NCBI GenBank assembly: GCA_031082185.1
Contig: JAVHLI010000010.1
Location: 1-64,000, forward strand
DNA length: 64,000 bases
Direction: 5' to 3'
From: a bacterium
GTDB taxonomy: Bacteria; Sysuimicrobiota; Sysuimicrobiia; Sysuimicrobiales; Humicultoraceae
Position 1 is the stretch's first letter. Every line of letters begins with the position of its first letter. The position numbers were made by a program, and so were the translations under genes. Positions 42,628-50,831 of the stretch are shown here, piece after piece. The notes beneath the pieces are model-generated. The model did no database searches. It worked only from the letters and a program-made list of their open reading frames with translations, and was not told the DNA's origin.

Positions 42628-43848
42628 CTACTCCTCGACTACTACCCCCGTGCCCGCTGAAGGCCCCGGATTGGTTCCGGCCAGTGACAGCGTCAGGATG
42701 CTTCCCGGAAGCGGCAGGAGACTCACCACGGTCAGCACGGGGATGATGCCGAACACCTGTGCGAGGGCGCTGACCGGTCCGACCAGAAGGCCGCCGACGC
42801 CCATGCCTACGCCCAGCATCAAGCCCGCGGCCATGCTCGCATGCGCGGGGAGCAGGCTCTGCGCCTCGACCGTTACGAGCGACGACGAGCCCAGCAACGC
42901 GGCCCCTCCCAGGGCCAGGAAGATGATCGTCGCCGGCCCCCTGGACATGATCGCTGCGAGAAACAGCGGGGAGGCAATCGCAAACGATACAAACAGAACC
43001 AGGCGCCTGCCGTAGCGGTCCGAGAGATATCCCCCAACCATCCCTCCCACCGCACCGGAGAAGATCATCGCGGTGATCGCCGCCGCCCCGGCCGTGACGG
43101 GCGCGCCGCGGGCGTGGAACATGAACGGCAGCAGGGCCAGCATGCAGTGCAGCAGGGTCGCGCGGGACATGACAAGACCCATCAGACGCGCCAGCCCGCC
43201 TAGATTCTGGCGCAGCGCGTCCCGCAGGCCCGCGGACACCCCCGATTTCTGCCCCACGCGCCAGTGCCACGGGACGACGCGCACAAGGACCAGTGACACG
43301 AGCAGTGCCGGGATGACGGTCAGGGTGACCCACGGCAATCCGGCGCGAACCGCCACGAACGCTGCCAGCAGAGGGCCCAGGGCCTGTCCGGACTGCCCGG
43401 CCATGATGTAGATCGCCATCCGCGTCCCCTTACGCGCGCCCGACAGCAGGTGGACGAACCCTGCCGACTGCGGGTGAAAGGCCGCCGTCCCGAATCCGTG
43501 CATTACGGTGACAAGCACGAGCCAGAGATACGACGGGGCCACGCCGAGCAGAGCCGATCCCAGCGCCGCGCACGCCAGCCCCACCGATGCCACGACGCGA
43601 AGTCGCGTGCTGTCGGCGATATACCCAAACACCGGCTGAAACAGGGATCCTGTAATGGTTGAGATCGAGATCAGCAGGCCGGCCCGGCTCAGGCTCATGC
43701 GATGTACGTCGGCCAGCAACGGGAGCAGCGCAGGGAGGTAGTTGTTGTACAGGTCGTTCGTGAAGTGCGCGACCATCAACCAGGCCAGCGCCCCCGACAC
43801 CGGTGCGAGCGCGCGGCTGCCCGGTCCCTGCGTGACGTCTACGGTCAA
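42628..43848 (-). CDS. MFS transporter (Fsr-like)
   Basis: A 406-residue, twelve-helix major facilitator. N-terminal FTNDLYNNYLPALLPLLADVH resembles the fosmidomycin-resistance-type exporters, with GYIADSTRLRV as the loop 2-3 motif and GGYLSDRYGRRLVLFVSF as its repeat in the second half. The likely start is a TTG at 43848, five bases from the SYLF gene stop. It could export a toxic intermediate or import the substrate of the downstream isomerase. Confidence 0.87.
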   Translation of the reverse strand: MTVDVTQGPGSRALAPVSGALAWLMVAHFTNDLYNNYLPALLPLLADVHRMSLSRAGLLISISTITGSLFQPVFGYIADSTRLRVVASVGLACAALGSALLGVAPSYLWLVLVTVMHGFGTAAFHPQSAGFVHLLSGARKGTRMAIYIMAGQSGQALGPLLAAFVAVRAGLPWVTLTVIPALLVSLVLVRVVPWHWRVGQKSGVSAGLRDALRQNLGGLARLMGLVMSRATLLHCMLALLPFMFHARGAPVTAGAAAITAMIFSGAVGGMVGGYLSDRYGRRLVLFVSFAIASPLFLAAIMSRGPATIIFLALGGAALLGSSSLVTVEAQSLLPAHASMAAGLMLGVGMGVGGLLVGPVSALAQVFGIIPVLTVVSLLPLPGSILTLSLAGTNPGPSAGTGVVVEE

Positions 43849-43852
43849 CAGG

Positions 43853-44416
43853 CTACTTCTTGAGCTTCGATATCTTCGACCCCTCCAGGGTCAGGTTGTA
43901 CATGAGGCCCTTCTGGCCCACCACGAATCCTACGACCGGCTGATTGATCTTCGCCGTGTCTATGGAAGCGTTGGCCCCCACGTCAATCAACACGACCGAT
44001 CCATCAACACCTATCTGCCAGCCCTGGCTGGCCTGGAACTTCCGCAGGGCCGTATCCTCGAGGAATACGATGATGATGTCCTTCTTCTGGGCCCCAAACT
44101 GGAGCCCGATCGAGGCCGCCGCGATGCTGTAGTATGCCACGCTCTTGCCGCCTATGCGCAGCGCGCCCTCGCCGTACTCAGCCCCGATCCCTGCGCCTGC
44201 CTTGATGACGCCCGCAAACACGAGGACGCCCTTGGCGGTCTGGAGGAGATCCCCGGATCCCCGTACCTGATTCGTGAACCGAGCCAGCGCCGCGTTCACG
44301 CTCGCGTCGATCTCCTCCGCCGTTCTGGCCTGGGACGCGTTCGGTAGCAGCAGGCCACCCAACAGACAGAGACAGACTGCCCACACGGCGTTCCTGCCGA
44401 ATGCCCGTGCTCGCAT
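43853..44416 (-). CDS. SYLF/YSC84-domain lipid-binding protein, secreted
   Basis: About 187 residues. A signal peptide (NAVWAVCLCLLGGLLLPNAS) precedes the SYLF domain: LLQTAKGVLVFAGVIKAGAG, YSIAAASIGLQFGAQKKDII and QIGVDGSVVLIDVGANASID. The family binds phosphoinositide-like lipids in eukaryotes and is a common periplasmic protein of unknown role in bacteria. ATG at 44416 with AAGGGGGTG upstream. It is the first gene before the MFS, isomerase and UroD-like genes. Confidence 0.86.
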   Translation of the reverse strand: MRARAFGRNAVWAVCLCLLGGLLLPNASQARTAEEIDASVNAALARFTNQVRGSGDLLQTAKGVLVFAGVIKAGAGIGAEYGEGALRIGGKSVAYYSIAAASIGLQFGAQKKDIIIVFLEDTALRKFQASQGWQIGVDGSVVLIDVGANASIDTAKINQPVVGFVVGQKGLMYNLTLEGSKISKLKK

Positions 44417-44535
44417 CGCTGTCACCCCCTTCAAGGTCGTTCTCTCGCTTCCATGAACTTCGTCTTGAGAGGCCTGATATCCTAGGCCCCCCGCCTACGT
44501 ACTGGCGCAACGCCCTACGAGGCCGCACATGTGAA

Positions 44536-44564
44536 CAGGCCTGGGCAACGATAACCCAGGCCTG
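44536..44564 (-). terminator. Terminator-like hairpin after the cold shock gene
   Basis: A perfect ten-base stem, CAGGCCTGGG with its complement CCCAGGCCTG, encloses a nine-base loop about 50 bases past the cold shock stop codon. Only a weak T-rich tail follows on the minus strand, so termination efficiency is uncertain. Confidence 0.55.
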
Positions 44565-44614
44565 CATCTGTCTCGTGGACAAGCCTCGTCGGACAGAACT
44601 GATTGTCGAAGGCG

Positions 44615-44821
44615 CTAGCTGATCGCTCGCACTCCAGTTGCCTGAGGGCCCTTCTGGCCCACAGTCTGGGTGTACTCGACCTTCTGCCCTTCGGAGAGCG
44701 ACTTGTAACCCTCGCCCTCAATGCCGCTGAAGTGCACGAAAAGATCCTTCGTGCCGTCGTCCGGGGTGATGAAGCCATACCCCTTCTCAGAGCTGAACCA
44801 CTTCACTGTTCCTGTTGCCAT
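44615..44821 (-). CDS. cspA: Cold shock protein (CspA family)
   Basis: A 68-residue single-domain RNA/DNA chaperone. [15 protein letters not shown] (RNP1) and [13 protein letters not shown] (RNP2) are exact, and the length is standard. It destabilises RNA secondary structure during cold or growth transitions. It stands as its own unit between a hairpin downstream and the DUF305 gene upstream. Confidence 0.97.
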   Translation of the reverse strand: MATGTVKWFSSEKGYGFITPDDGTKDLFVHFSGIEGEGYKSLSEGQKVEYTQTVGQKGPQATGVRAIS

Positions 44822-44917
44822 GCTGTTCCCACCTTGTCCTGCAAGCTACCACAGATCTTACTTGTTCTGCGATGCCCAAGTATTCTCTCACGGATTGCCC
44901 GCCAGCACAACAGGGAA

Positions 44918-45523
44918 TTACGGGTACCAGGCTTTCTGCCAGGCGCGGAGCCGAGCAACCTCCCGGACCTCCACGGCCACGATCGCCTGCGCCATGCTCC
45001 TGAGCTCCTGCCGATCCGCCTTCGTCGCGGCCAGTCTGGCCAGAGCGGTGCTCCGCTCGAGGTGCGCGGCAATCATCGGCAGGTAGGCCCGCTCGAGCGC
45101 GGCGCCCCGCAGGCCCCGCATCTTCTTCACCGGTTCCGTTACGACATGGACGTTGCGCCGGTGTGGTGAGACGCCGGCCTCCTGCAGCCAGGCCAGCATC
45201 TGCCGGACCTGCCCGTTCTTGCGGTCAATCATCACCTGGTTCCACCGTAGCAGTTCAGAATGGTCGGCGTGCAGGGTAGCGGCCATCGCGATCTCCACGG
45301 CTTCTTCGTGGATGGGGATTAGTTCCCGCATGAAGGTCTTGTCGAACGCCGGCCCGCTGAGGCGCGACAGCGCGCTGAGGGTTGGATTCGGTGTGGGCGA
45401 GGCCGCCGGCTTGGGTGGGGCCGCCGGTTTGGGCAGGGTTACTGGGGCGGCCGCGGCATGGAGCACGCCGGCCAGCGCCAGGGACACAAGAGCAATGAGC
45501 GCAAACAGCAGGCAACAACGCAT
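44918..45523 (-). CDS. DUF305-family secreted protein
   Basis: About 200 residues. A signal peptide (CCLLFALIALVSLALAGVLH) is followed by a Pro/Ala-rich linker and the helical DUF305 domain: FMRELIPIHEEAVEIAMAA, a second helix pair with VMIDRKNGQVRQMLAWLQ, and YLPMIAAHLERSTALARLA. The His/Met-rich helices of the family are linked to copper handling, but the function is not established. The second ATG (45523) is chosen for its AGGTG site; one at 45535 is possible. Confidence 0.82.
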   Translation of the reverse strand: MRCCLLFALIALVSLALAGVLHAAAAPVTLPKPAAPPKPAASPTPNPTLSALSRLSGPAFDKTFMRELIPIHEEAVEIAMAATLHADHSELLRWNQVMIDRKNGQVRQMLAWLQEAGVSPHRRNVHVVTEPVKKMRGLRGAALERAYLPMIAAHLERSTALARLAATKADRQELRSMAQAIVAVEVREVARLRAWQKAWYP

Positions 45524-45570
45524 CGAGCACCTCATGGGGGGTCCGGTTCCTTCAACAATTCTTTGCGCTC

Positions 45571-46275
45571 TTATCCTACCATTCTTCTCATAGCCCGCGC
45601 CTCCCGGGCCGCACGCCTTGCCAGCCGCAGAGGTTCGGGCGTGCGCTCGCTTCCGGTCACTGAGACAACGACGGCCAAGGCGATGTCAGGATCGGTGCGC
45701 CAGGCGGCGTGGACCGCCAGGGGGCGGGCGCCGCGTATTGTGCGCATCCAGAACCCGACGACCTCATCGCCGATCCGCAGCGGGCTGGCTGCGCCGCGCT
45801 CATCCGGCGGCCAGTCCCCCTTGGCAACCAGCGGTCTCACCGTGACGCCCACGGTCGGCAGAGAGAGCACGGCACCCAGGTGAAGCGCCAGGCCGGCGCG
45901 TCGCGGATGATCGCGGCCCGTGGCGTTGACGATGAGCACATCCGGGACATCGGGAAGGGCGCGCACCGCCGCCTCCAGCAACGGGCCCTCGCGCAGGGCG
46001 AGCAGGCCGGGTTCATAGGCCGCGCGCGCCCATCCGCCCACCACCGACAGCGCGACCAGCCTGCCGTCAGCCACCAATGCCGCGCCGGCCCAGCCGGGAT
46101 CACCTGCGGCCCCTGCCCCCGACGATCCCCGGGGGAAACAGACGAAGCAACCGGCTGCCGAAAGCGATCTTCCGCCCGCGAACTGCCACGGCTCGGGCGC
46201 CGCAGCCGCCAGGATCTCCTGGGCCTCGATCAGCGCTTCGCGTGTGTCCGGCCAAGGCAGCAGTGAAGGGACCAC
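45571..46275 (-). CDS. Endonuclease V-like protein with altered catalytic residues
   Basis: About 234 residues with the Nfi fold pattern: YEPGLLALREGPLLEAAVRA (normally YIPG..FRE), DVLIVNATGRDHPRRAGLAL (normally DGHG..HPRR.G.A) and GAVLSLPTVGVTV. True Nfi cuts DNA next to deaminated bases using two Asp, a Glu and a His. Here the DGHG Asp is Asn, the strand that should carry the first Asp reads FAGGRSL, and the C-terminal GH is absent (VSVTGSERT); only the RE Glu remains. Enzyme activity is therefore doubtful. The start is uncertain: GTG at 46275 or ATG at 46362. Divergent from the serine hydrolase. Confidence 0.7.
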   Translation of the reverse strand: MVPSLLPWPDTREALIEAQEILAAAAPEPWQFAGGRSLSAAGCFVCFPRGSSGAGAAGDPGWAGAALVADGRLVALSVVGGWARAAYEPGLLALREGPLLEAAVRALPDVPDVLIVNATGRDHPRRAGLALHLGAVLSLPTVGVTVRPLVAKGDWPPDERGAASPLRIGDEVVGFWMRTIRGARPLAVHAAWRTDPDIALAVVVSVTGSERTPEPLRLARRAAREARAMRRMVG

Positions 46276-46407
46276 AGGAAAGGCGGTTCTCGCCCCCGCG
46301 CCTGATCCCCTCGCAGCCGAAGGCAGCTTCCCATCGGCTTGACCCACAAGGTGGCGCGACATTTCGAGAGGTTTACCGGCGTATCTGGACGAACGCCCCT
46401 GGCGACG

Positions 46408-47559
46408 ATGGCTCACTCCGTGAACAGGCGGACCTTCCTGAAGCTCGCGGCTCTTGGCGCAGGCGCCGCTTTTTTGCCCGTTACCATGGGGGGGGAGAAG
46501 GCGAGCCTGGCTCAGGCATCTCCCGAGAGCCTGGACGGGCTGCTTGAGCCGATCCGCGCGGCCCACGGCATGCCCGCGTTGGCCGGCGCCTTCGTGCGGG
46601 GGAGCGACCTTGCAGCCATCGGTGCGACCGGTGTGCGTCGCGCCGGGACCGCCGATCGCGTGCAGGTGCACGACCGGTTTCACATCGGATCGTGCACAAA
46701 GTCCATGACGGCCACGCTCATTGCCCTGCTGGTCGAACAAAGCAAGCTGTCCTGGGGAGCGACCGTGGCGGACGTCTTTCCGGACCTGCTGGGCAAGATC
46801 CATTCCGGCTACCATCGGGTCACGGCGGTGCACCTGCTCTCTCACCGCGCTGGGCTGCCCGAGAGGAGCGGCGCGGACCCGTCGTGGCCGCAGGTTCGCG
46901 CACTGGCCGGGCCCCTCCAGCAGCAGCGGCGCGCGTTGATCGAGATCGTCCTTTCGCGCGCGCCGGTGGCCGAACCGGGCTCGCGGATGGCCTACTCGAA
47001 CTTCGGGTACACGATCGCCGGCGCGTTCGCCGAGCAGGTGACCGGGCAGAGATGGGAGGACCTGATGCACCGGATGCTCTTTAGCCCGCTGGGGATGACC
47101 ATCGTGGGTTTCGGCGCGCCGGGTCTTGCCCAGCCTTGGGGGCATAAGCCCACCGGCTGCCATCCGGTTGCGCCGGGACCCGATGCCGACAACCCGCCGG
47201 TGATTGGGCCGGCCGGCACGGTCCACTGCTCGATGGGTGGCTGGGCACGCTATGCCGCGCTCCACCTCAGGGGCGCGCTCGGTGAGCCGGGCCTCCTGGT
47301 TGGTACCGACAGCTTCGAGCGCCTCCACCGGGATGAGTTCGGGCAGGGCTACGCCCTGGGATGGAGCGTGGTGCGTCGAGGTTGGGCCGGTGGGACCGCC
47401 CTCACTCATGCCGGCACCAACGGCTTCTGGTATGCCTTCGTCTGGCTCGCCCCGGCACGGAACGCCGCGTTCCTGGCGGCAACCAACTGTGGCCCTGAGG
47501 TCGGTTTGCGCGCGTGCGACGCGGCGGTGGCTGCTATGATTAGGAAGTATCTCTCCTGA
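46408..47559 (+). CDS. Tat-exported serine hydrolase (beta-lactamase/DD-peptidase class C fold)
   Basis: About 383 residues. A twin-arginine signal (NRRTFLKLAALGAGAAFLPV) precedes an S12-type domain: active-site SCTK in FHIGSCTKSMTATL, the tyrosine motif YSNFGYTIAGAF and the late HAGTNG in place of KTG. This set is typical of EstB-like esterases and D-aminopeptidase-like proteins as well as class C enzymes, so antibiotic hydrolysis cannot be assumed. The start is the ATG at 46408 directly before the Tat motif. Confidence 0.86.
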   Translation: MAHSVNRRTFLKLAALGAGAAFLPVTMGGEKASLAQASPESLDGLLEPIRAAHGMPALAGAFVRGSDLAAIGATGVRRAGTADRVQVHDRFHIGSCTKSMTATLIALLVEQSKLSWGATVADVFPDLLGKIHSGYHRVTAVHLLSHRAGLPERSGADPSWPQVRALAGPLQQQRRALIEIVLSRAPVAEPGSRMAYSNFGYTIAGAFAEQVTGQRWEDLMHRMLFSPLGMTIVGFGAPGLAQPWGHKPTGCHPVAPGPDADNPPVIGPAGTVHCSMGGWARYAALHLRGALGEPGLLVGTDSFERLHRDEFGQGYALGWSVVRRGWAGGTALTHAGTNGFWYAFVWLAPARNAAFLAATNCGPEVGLRACDAAVAAMIRKYLS

Positions 47560-47656
47560 CCACCCCAGGAGGCCGCCTCCGCGCATAGAACAGAGCGACC
47601 ATGGAAGTCCCGCCCCACGAACTTGTCCCGCCGTACCCGTCGAGGCCCTGCTGACA

Positions 47657-48823
47657 TTGCGGCCCCGGCGCGATCGCGTTTTCAGCCGCGCGTTTGTTGA
47701 CCTTTGGATCGTCGCCATGACCACCTTCTTTGGATTCCAGTTGCTGACCGCTGCTCTACCCCTGTACGCGGTGCGGCTCGGCGCCGACGACGCCGTGATT
47801 GGGCTGATGATTGGGCTGGTCGCGGTGGTGGCGCTCTTTGTTCGGCCCCTCGCCGGGTGGTGGGTTGACCGCGGGAACGGCGTAGCGCCGCTGGCGGTCG
47901 GGGCGGCGATCTACGCTATCTGCGCGCTCGGATACTGGCTGGCACCCTCGGTGAGCGCGCTGCTTGCCATGCGCGCCGCCTCCGGCCTGGCGATCGCGTT
48001 CTTCGTGACGGCGAGCCAGGCCTTGGCCGCCAACCTGGCGCCAGCGCAGCGCCGTGGCGAGGCCCTCAGCCTGTTTGGGCTGGCGGCGACGTTGAGTGGG
48101 GGTATAGCGCCGCCGGCCGGCGTTGCGGTCTCGCAGGCCGCCGGCTATCCGGTTCTGTTCGCGGCGTGCATGGCCGCCGGCCTGCTGGGCATGTTGCTGG
48201 CATGGCCCTTGCGGATACTCCCGCCCAATCCCGCCGACCATCGCAGCACCCGGCTGATCAACATGGCGGTCCTGATGCCGGGCTCGCTGCTGGTGACGCT
48301 CGCGGTGACGTTTGGGACGAACGTCGCCCTTCTGGCGGTCCATGCCAGCCGCCGCGACCTGCCCAATCCGGGAATGGTGTTCGTAGCACAGGCCGCGGGC
48401 CTTCTCCTGGCGCAGACGCTGGCCGGACGCCTCTCCGATCGCTATGGACGCCTGGCGGTCATCTGGCCGGCGCTGGTCCTGGCCTCCACCGGGATGTGGG
48501 CGACCTCACTGCTCTCCGGCGGATGGCTGCTCATGGCTGCCATGGTTTCGGGATTGGGCCTGGGATTGGGCAACCCTGCGCTCTACGCGCTGGCAGCCGA
48601 TCTGGTTCCGGCCCACGAGCGCGGGAGCGCTATGGGCACGATGGGAGTCTTTCACGAGATCGGCATCGCACTGGGAGCTATCGGCGGGGGGTTGATGGGG
48701 CGGGCCGTCGGGCTCGGGCAGATGTATGCGCTGGCAGGGTTCCTGCCCGCTATGGGCGCGGCGTTCGCGCTCGCACTAAGATCCTCACGAGCCGGGAAGA
48801 AACCGCCCGTCAGTTTCGTTTAG
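47657..48823 (+). CDS. MFS transporter
   Basis: A 388-residue major facilitator with about twelve helices. VDLWIVAMTTFFGFQLLTAALP is TM1, VRPLAGWWVDRG the loop 2-3 motif, and AGRLSDRYGRLAVIWPALVL its second-half repeat. Best matched by general drug/sugar efflux-type MFS proteins; substrate unknown. The only plausible start near TM1 is a TTG at 47657, as no in-frame ATG precedes the first helix. Confidence 0.83.
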   Translation: MRPRRDRVFSRAFVDLWIVAMTTFFGFQLLTAALPLYAVRLGADDAVIGLMIGLVAVVALFVRPLAGWWVDRGNGVAPLAVGAAIYAICALGYWLAPSVSALLAMRAASGLAIAFFVTASQALAANLAPAQRRGEALSLFGLAATLSGGIAPPAGVAVSQAAGYPVLFAACMAAGLLGMLLAWPLRILPPNPADHRSTRLINMAVLMPGSLLVTLAVTFGTNVALLAVHASRRDLPNPGMVFVAQAAGLLLAQTLAGRLSDRYGRLAVIWPALVLASTGMWATSLLSGGWLLMAAMVSGLGLGLGNPALYALAADLVPAHERGSAMGTMGVFHEIGIALGAIGGGLMGRAVGLGQMYALAGFLPAMGAAFALALRSSRAGKKPPVSFV

Positions 48824-48840
48824 ACGGTAGAATGAAGCCA

Positions 48841-48895
48841 CACGCGGTGAAACCCCACGCTGTGGTATTCCGCACGGTGTGCCACACACGGTGGT
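48841..48895 (+). promoter_or_regulatory. Four near-palindromic CACGnnGTG-like boxes upstream of ferritin
   Basis: CACGCGGTG (48841), CACGCTGTG (48856), CACGGTGTG (48873) and CACGGTGGT (48887) are spaced 14-17 bases apart within the 93-base gap before the ferritin gene. The array could be a regulator-binding region or overlapping hairpins in the leader. No identical array occurs elsewhere in the window. Confidence 0.4.
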
Positions 48896-48916
48896 ACCAA
48901 ACACAAGGAGGCAGTC

Positions 48917-49408
48917 ATGTTCTTCAGCGACAAGATGAACAACGCGCTCAACGAGCAGATAGGCCACGAGTTCGCGGCCTCGCTCCAGTATGTCGCCATC
49001 GCCACGCACTTCGACTCCGCGGGTCTGGCCGGGCTGGCAAAGCACTTCTACAGCCAGGCGGAAGAGGAACGCGAGCACGGCATGCGCATCCTGCGCTACG
49101 TGCTGGATGCGGGAGGCACGGTGGCCATTCCCGCCATTCCCGCGCCCAAGAACAAGTTCAAGAGCGCCGAGGAGTGCGTGAAGCTCTCTGTGGACTGGGA
49201 GAACACAGTGACCAAGCAGATCCACGCGATCGTGGAGCTGGCCGTCAAGGAGAACGACTACACGACCCAGAACGCGATGCAGTGGTTCGTTGAGGAACAG
49301 CTCGAGGAGGTCTCCAGCATGGAGACTCTGCTCAGCATCGTCCAGCGGGCCGGCGAGAGCGGCCTGCTTCAGGTGGAGGACTACCTCGCCCGGAAGAGCA
49401 CCAAGTAG
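48917..49408 (+). CDS. ftn: Ferritin
   Basis: A 163-residue iron-storage protein. The four-helix-bundle ferroxidase ligands are present: EQIGHEFAASLQYVAIATHF (Glu17 region), SQAEEEREHGMRIL (Glu and His in EREHG) and WFVEEQLEEV. Length and motifs match bacterial non-haem FtnA. It oxidises and stores Fe(II) in a 24-mer shell. GGAGG just before ATG. The boxes upstream may give iron or redox control. Confidence 0.96.
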   Translation: MFFSDKMNNALNEQIGHEFAASLQYVAIATHFDSAGLAGLAKHFYSQAEEEREHGMRILRYVLDAGGTVAIPAIPAPKNKFKSAEECVKLSVDWENTVTKQIHAIVELAVKENDYTTQNAMQWFVEEQLEEVSSMETLLSIVQRAGESGLLQVEDYLARKSTK

Positions 49409-49547
49409 GGCGCCTGCCCGAGAAGACCGCACAGCAGGAACCCGGCGGGCCGGGGCCACCATTGTGGTGTCCCCGGCCTCTTTGTCCCCGGCCCCGCATC
49501 CCATGCAGGGCGCGGGCTCCCCACGGAGAAACCTCGATCTGAGTCCG

Positions 49548-50792
49548 ATGACGCCTGTTGGTTCCCTCTCCGGCATTGATGCTACCCACTACGACGTGGC
49601 GATCGTCGGCGGCGGCATCGTGGGCCTGGCCACCACGCTGGCGCTGGTCACGCGGCATCCGGGCCTCCGCATGATCGTCCTCGAGAAGGAACTCGATCTG
49701 GCCGCCCACCAGACAGGACACAACAGCGGCGTGATCCACTCGGGCATCTACTACAAGCCGGGGTCCTACAAGGCACGGCTCTGCGTCGAAGGCCACGCTC
49801 TGCTGAAGGCCTTCTGCGCTGAGCACCGGGTGCGCTACGAGAACTGCGGCAAGATCATCGTCGCCACCGACGAGCGCGAGCTGCCGCGCCTCGACGATCT
49901 GTTCGATCGCGGCACGGCCAACGGCGTGGCAGGCCTGTGCAAGATGGGCCCCGAGGAGATCCGGGAGATCGAGCCGCACGCGGCAGGCCTGCGCGCGATC
50001 CACTCGCCCAACACGGCGATCGTGGATTTTCGGGAGGTGGCACGCGCCATGGCAGCCGAGGTCCAGCGCCGCGGTGTGGAGATCGCAACCGGCGCGCGCG
50101 TGACCGCGATCGCCGGGGAATCCGGCGGCCTCCGGCTGTTGACGACGCGCGGTGAAGTACGCGCGGGCTATCTGGTGAACTGCGCCGGTCTCTACTCCGA
50201 TGCGGTCGCGCGGATGGCCGGGGAGACACCGGACGTGCGCATCGTGCCGTTCCGTGGGGAATACTGCATGCTCAAGCCCGAGCGACGGCACCTGGTGCAG
50301 GGACTGATCTACCCGGTGCCCGATCCAGAGTTTCCATTCCTGGGGGTGCATCTCACGCGCACCGTGCACGGCGAGGTTGAGGCCGGCCCCAACGCGGTGT
50401 TCGCGTACGCCCGCGAGGGATACACCAGGTGGCGCGTGCATCCGGGCGAGATGCTTGCCACTCTGACCTATCCCGGGTTCTGGCGGATGGCCGGACGTCA
50501 CTGGCGCACGGGTCTCCACGAGGTCTGGCGGTCGTTCAGTACAAGGGCCTTCGTGGCCGCGCTGGCGCGCCTCGTGCCCGACCTCCGCCCTGCCGACGTG
50601 GTCCGCCACGGCGCCGGCGTGCGGGCGCAGGCGCTGACGCCCGATGGTTCGCTCGTGGACGACTTCCGGATCCTACGGTCGCGGCGTGCGATCCACGTGC
50701 TGAACGCACCCTCTCCGGCGGCCACGGCCTCGCTTGCCATCGGCCGCCACATCGCGGACCTGGCCGCCGAGTCATTTGGGTTGATGCGGTAA
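49548..50792 (+). CDS. lhgO: L-2-hydroxyglutarate oxidase (LhgO-like FAD oxidoreductase)
   Basis: About 414 residues. N-terminal FAD-binding motif DVAIVGGGIVGLATTLAL, then LEKELDLAAHQTGHNSGVIH SGIYYKPGS and GHALLKAFCAEHRVRYENCG KIIVAT, which are diagnostic of the LhgO/L2HGDH branch of the DAO family. C-terminal HGAGVRAQAL and NAPSPAATASLAIGRHIA are also conserved. It oxidises L-2-hydroxyglutarate to 2-oxoglutarate, passing electrons to oxygen or the quinone pool. Start at the ATG 11 codons before the FAD motif. Confidence 0.92.
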   Translation: MTPVGSLSGIDATHYDVAIVGGGIVGLATTLALVTRHPGLRMIVLEKELDLAAHQTGHNSGVIHSGIYYKPGSYKARLCVEGHALLKAFCAEHRVRYENCGKIIVATDERELPRLDDLFDRGTANGVAGLCKMGPEEIREIEPHAAGLRAIHSPNTAIVDFREVARAMAAEVQRRGVEIATGARVTAIAGESGGLRLLTTRGEVRAGYLVNCAGLYSDAVARMAGETPDVRIVPFRGEYCMLKPERRHLVQGLIYPVPDPEFPFLGVHLTRTVHGEVEAGPNAVFAYAREGYTRWRVHPGEMLATLTYPGFWRMAGRHWRTGLHEVWRSFSTRAFVAALARLVPDLRPADVVRHGAGVRAQALTPDGSLVDDFRILRSRRAIHVLNAPSPAATASLAIGRHIADLAAESFGLMR

Positions 50793-50831
50793 CCGAGGTA
50801 CAGTGGTACAGCGACACAAAGGAGGCAGCAG

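Noticed and set aside
46408-47559. Beta-lactam resistance gene
   Set aside because: The S12 fold is clear but the KTG motif is HAG and the family includes many esterases and peptidases, so resistance is not supported.
46276-47724. Extension of the endonuclease V-like frame to 717 residues
   Set aside because: The extra part lies antisense to the serine hydrolase, whose Tat signal and active-site motifs are clear.
48841-48895. CRISPR-like short repeats
   Set aside because: Only four nine-base imperfect boxes with 5-8-base gaps and no cas genes; better viewed as regulatory.
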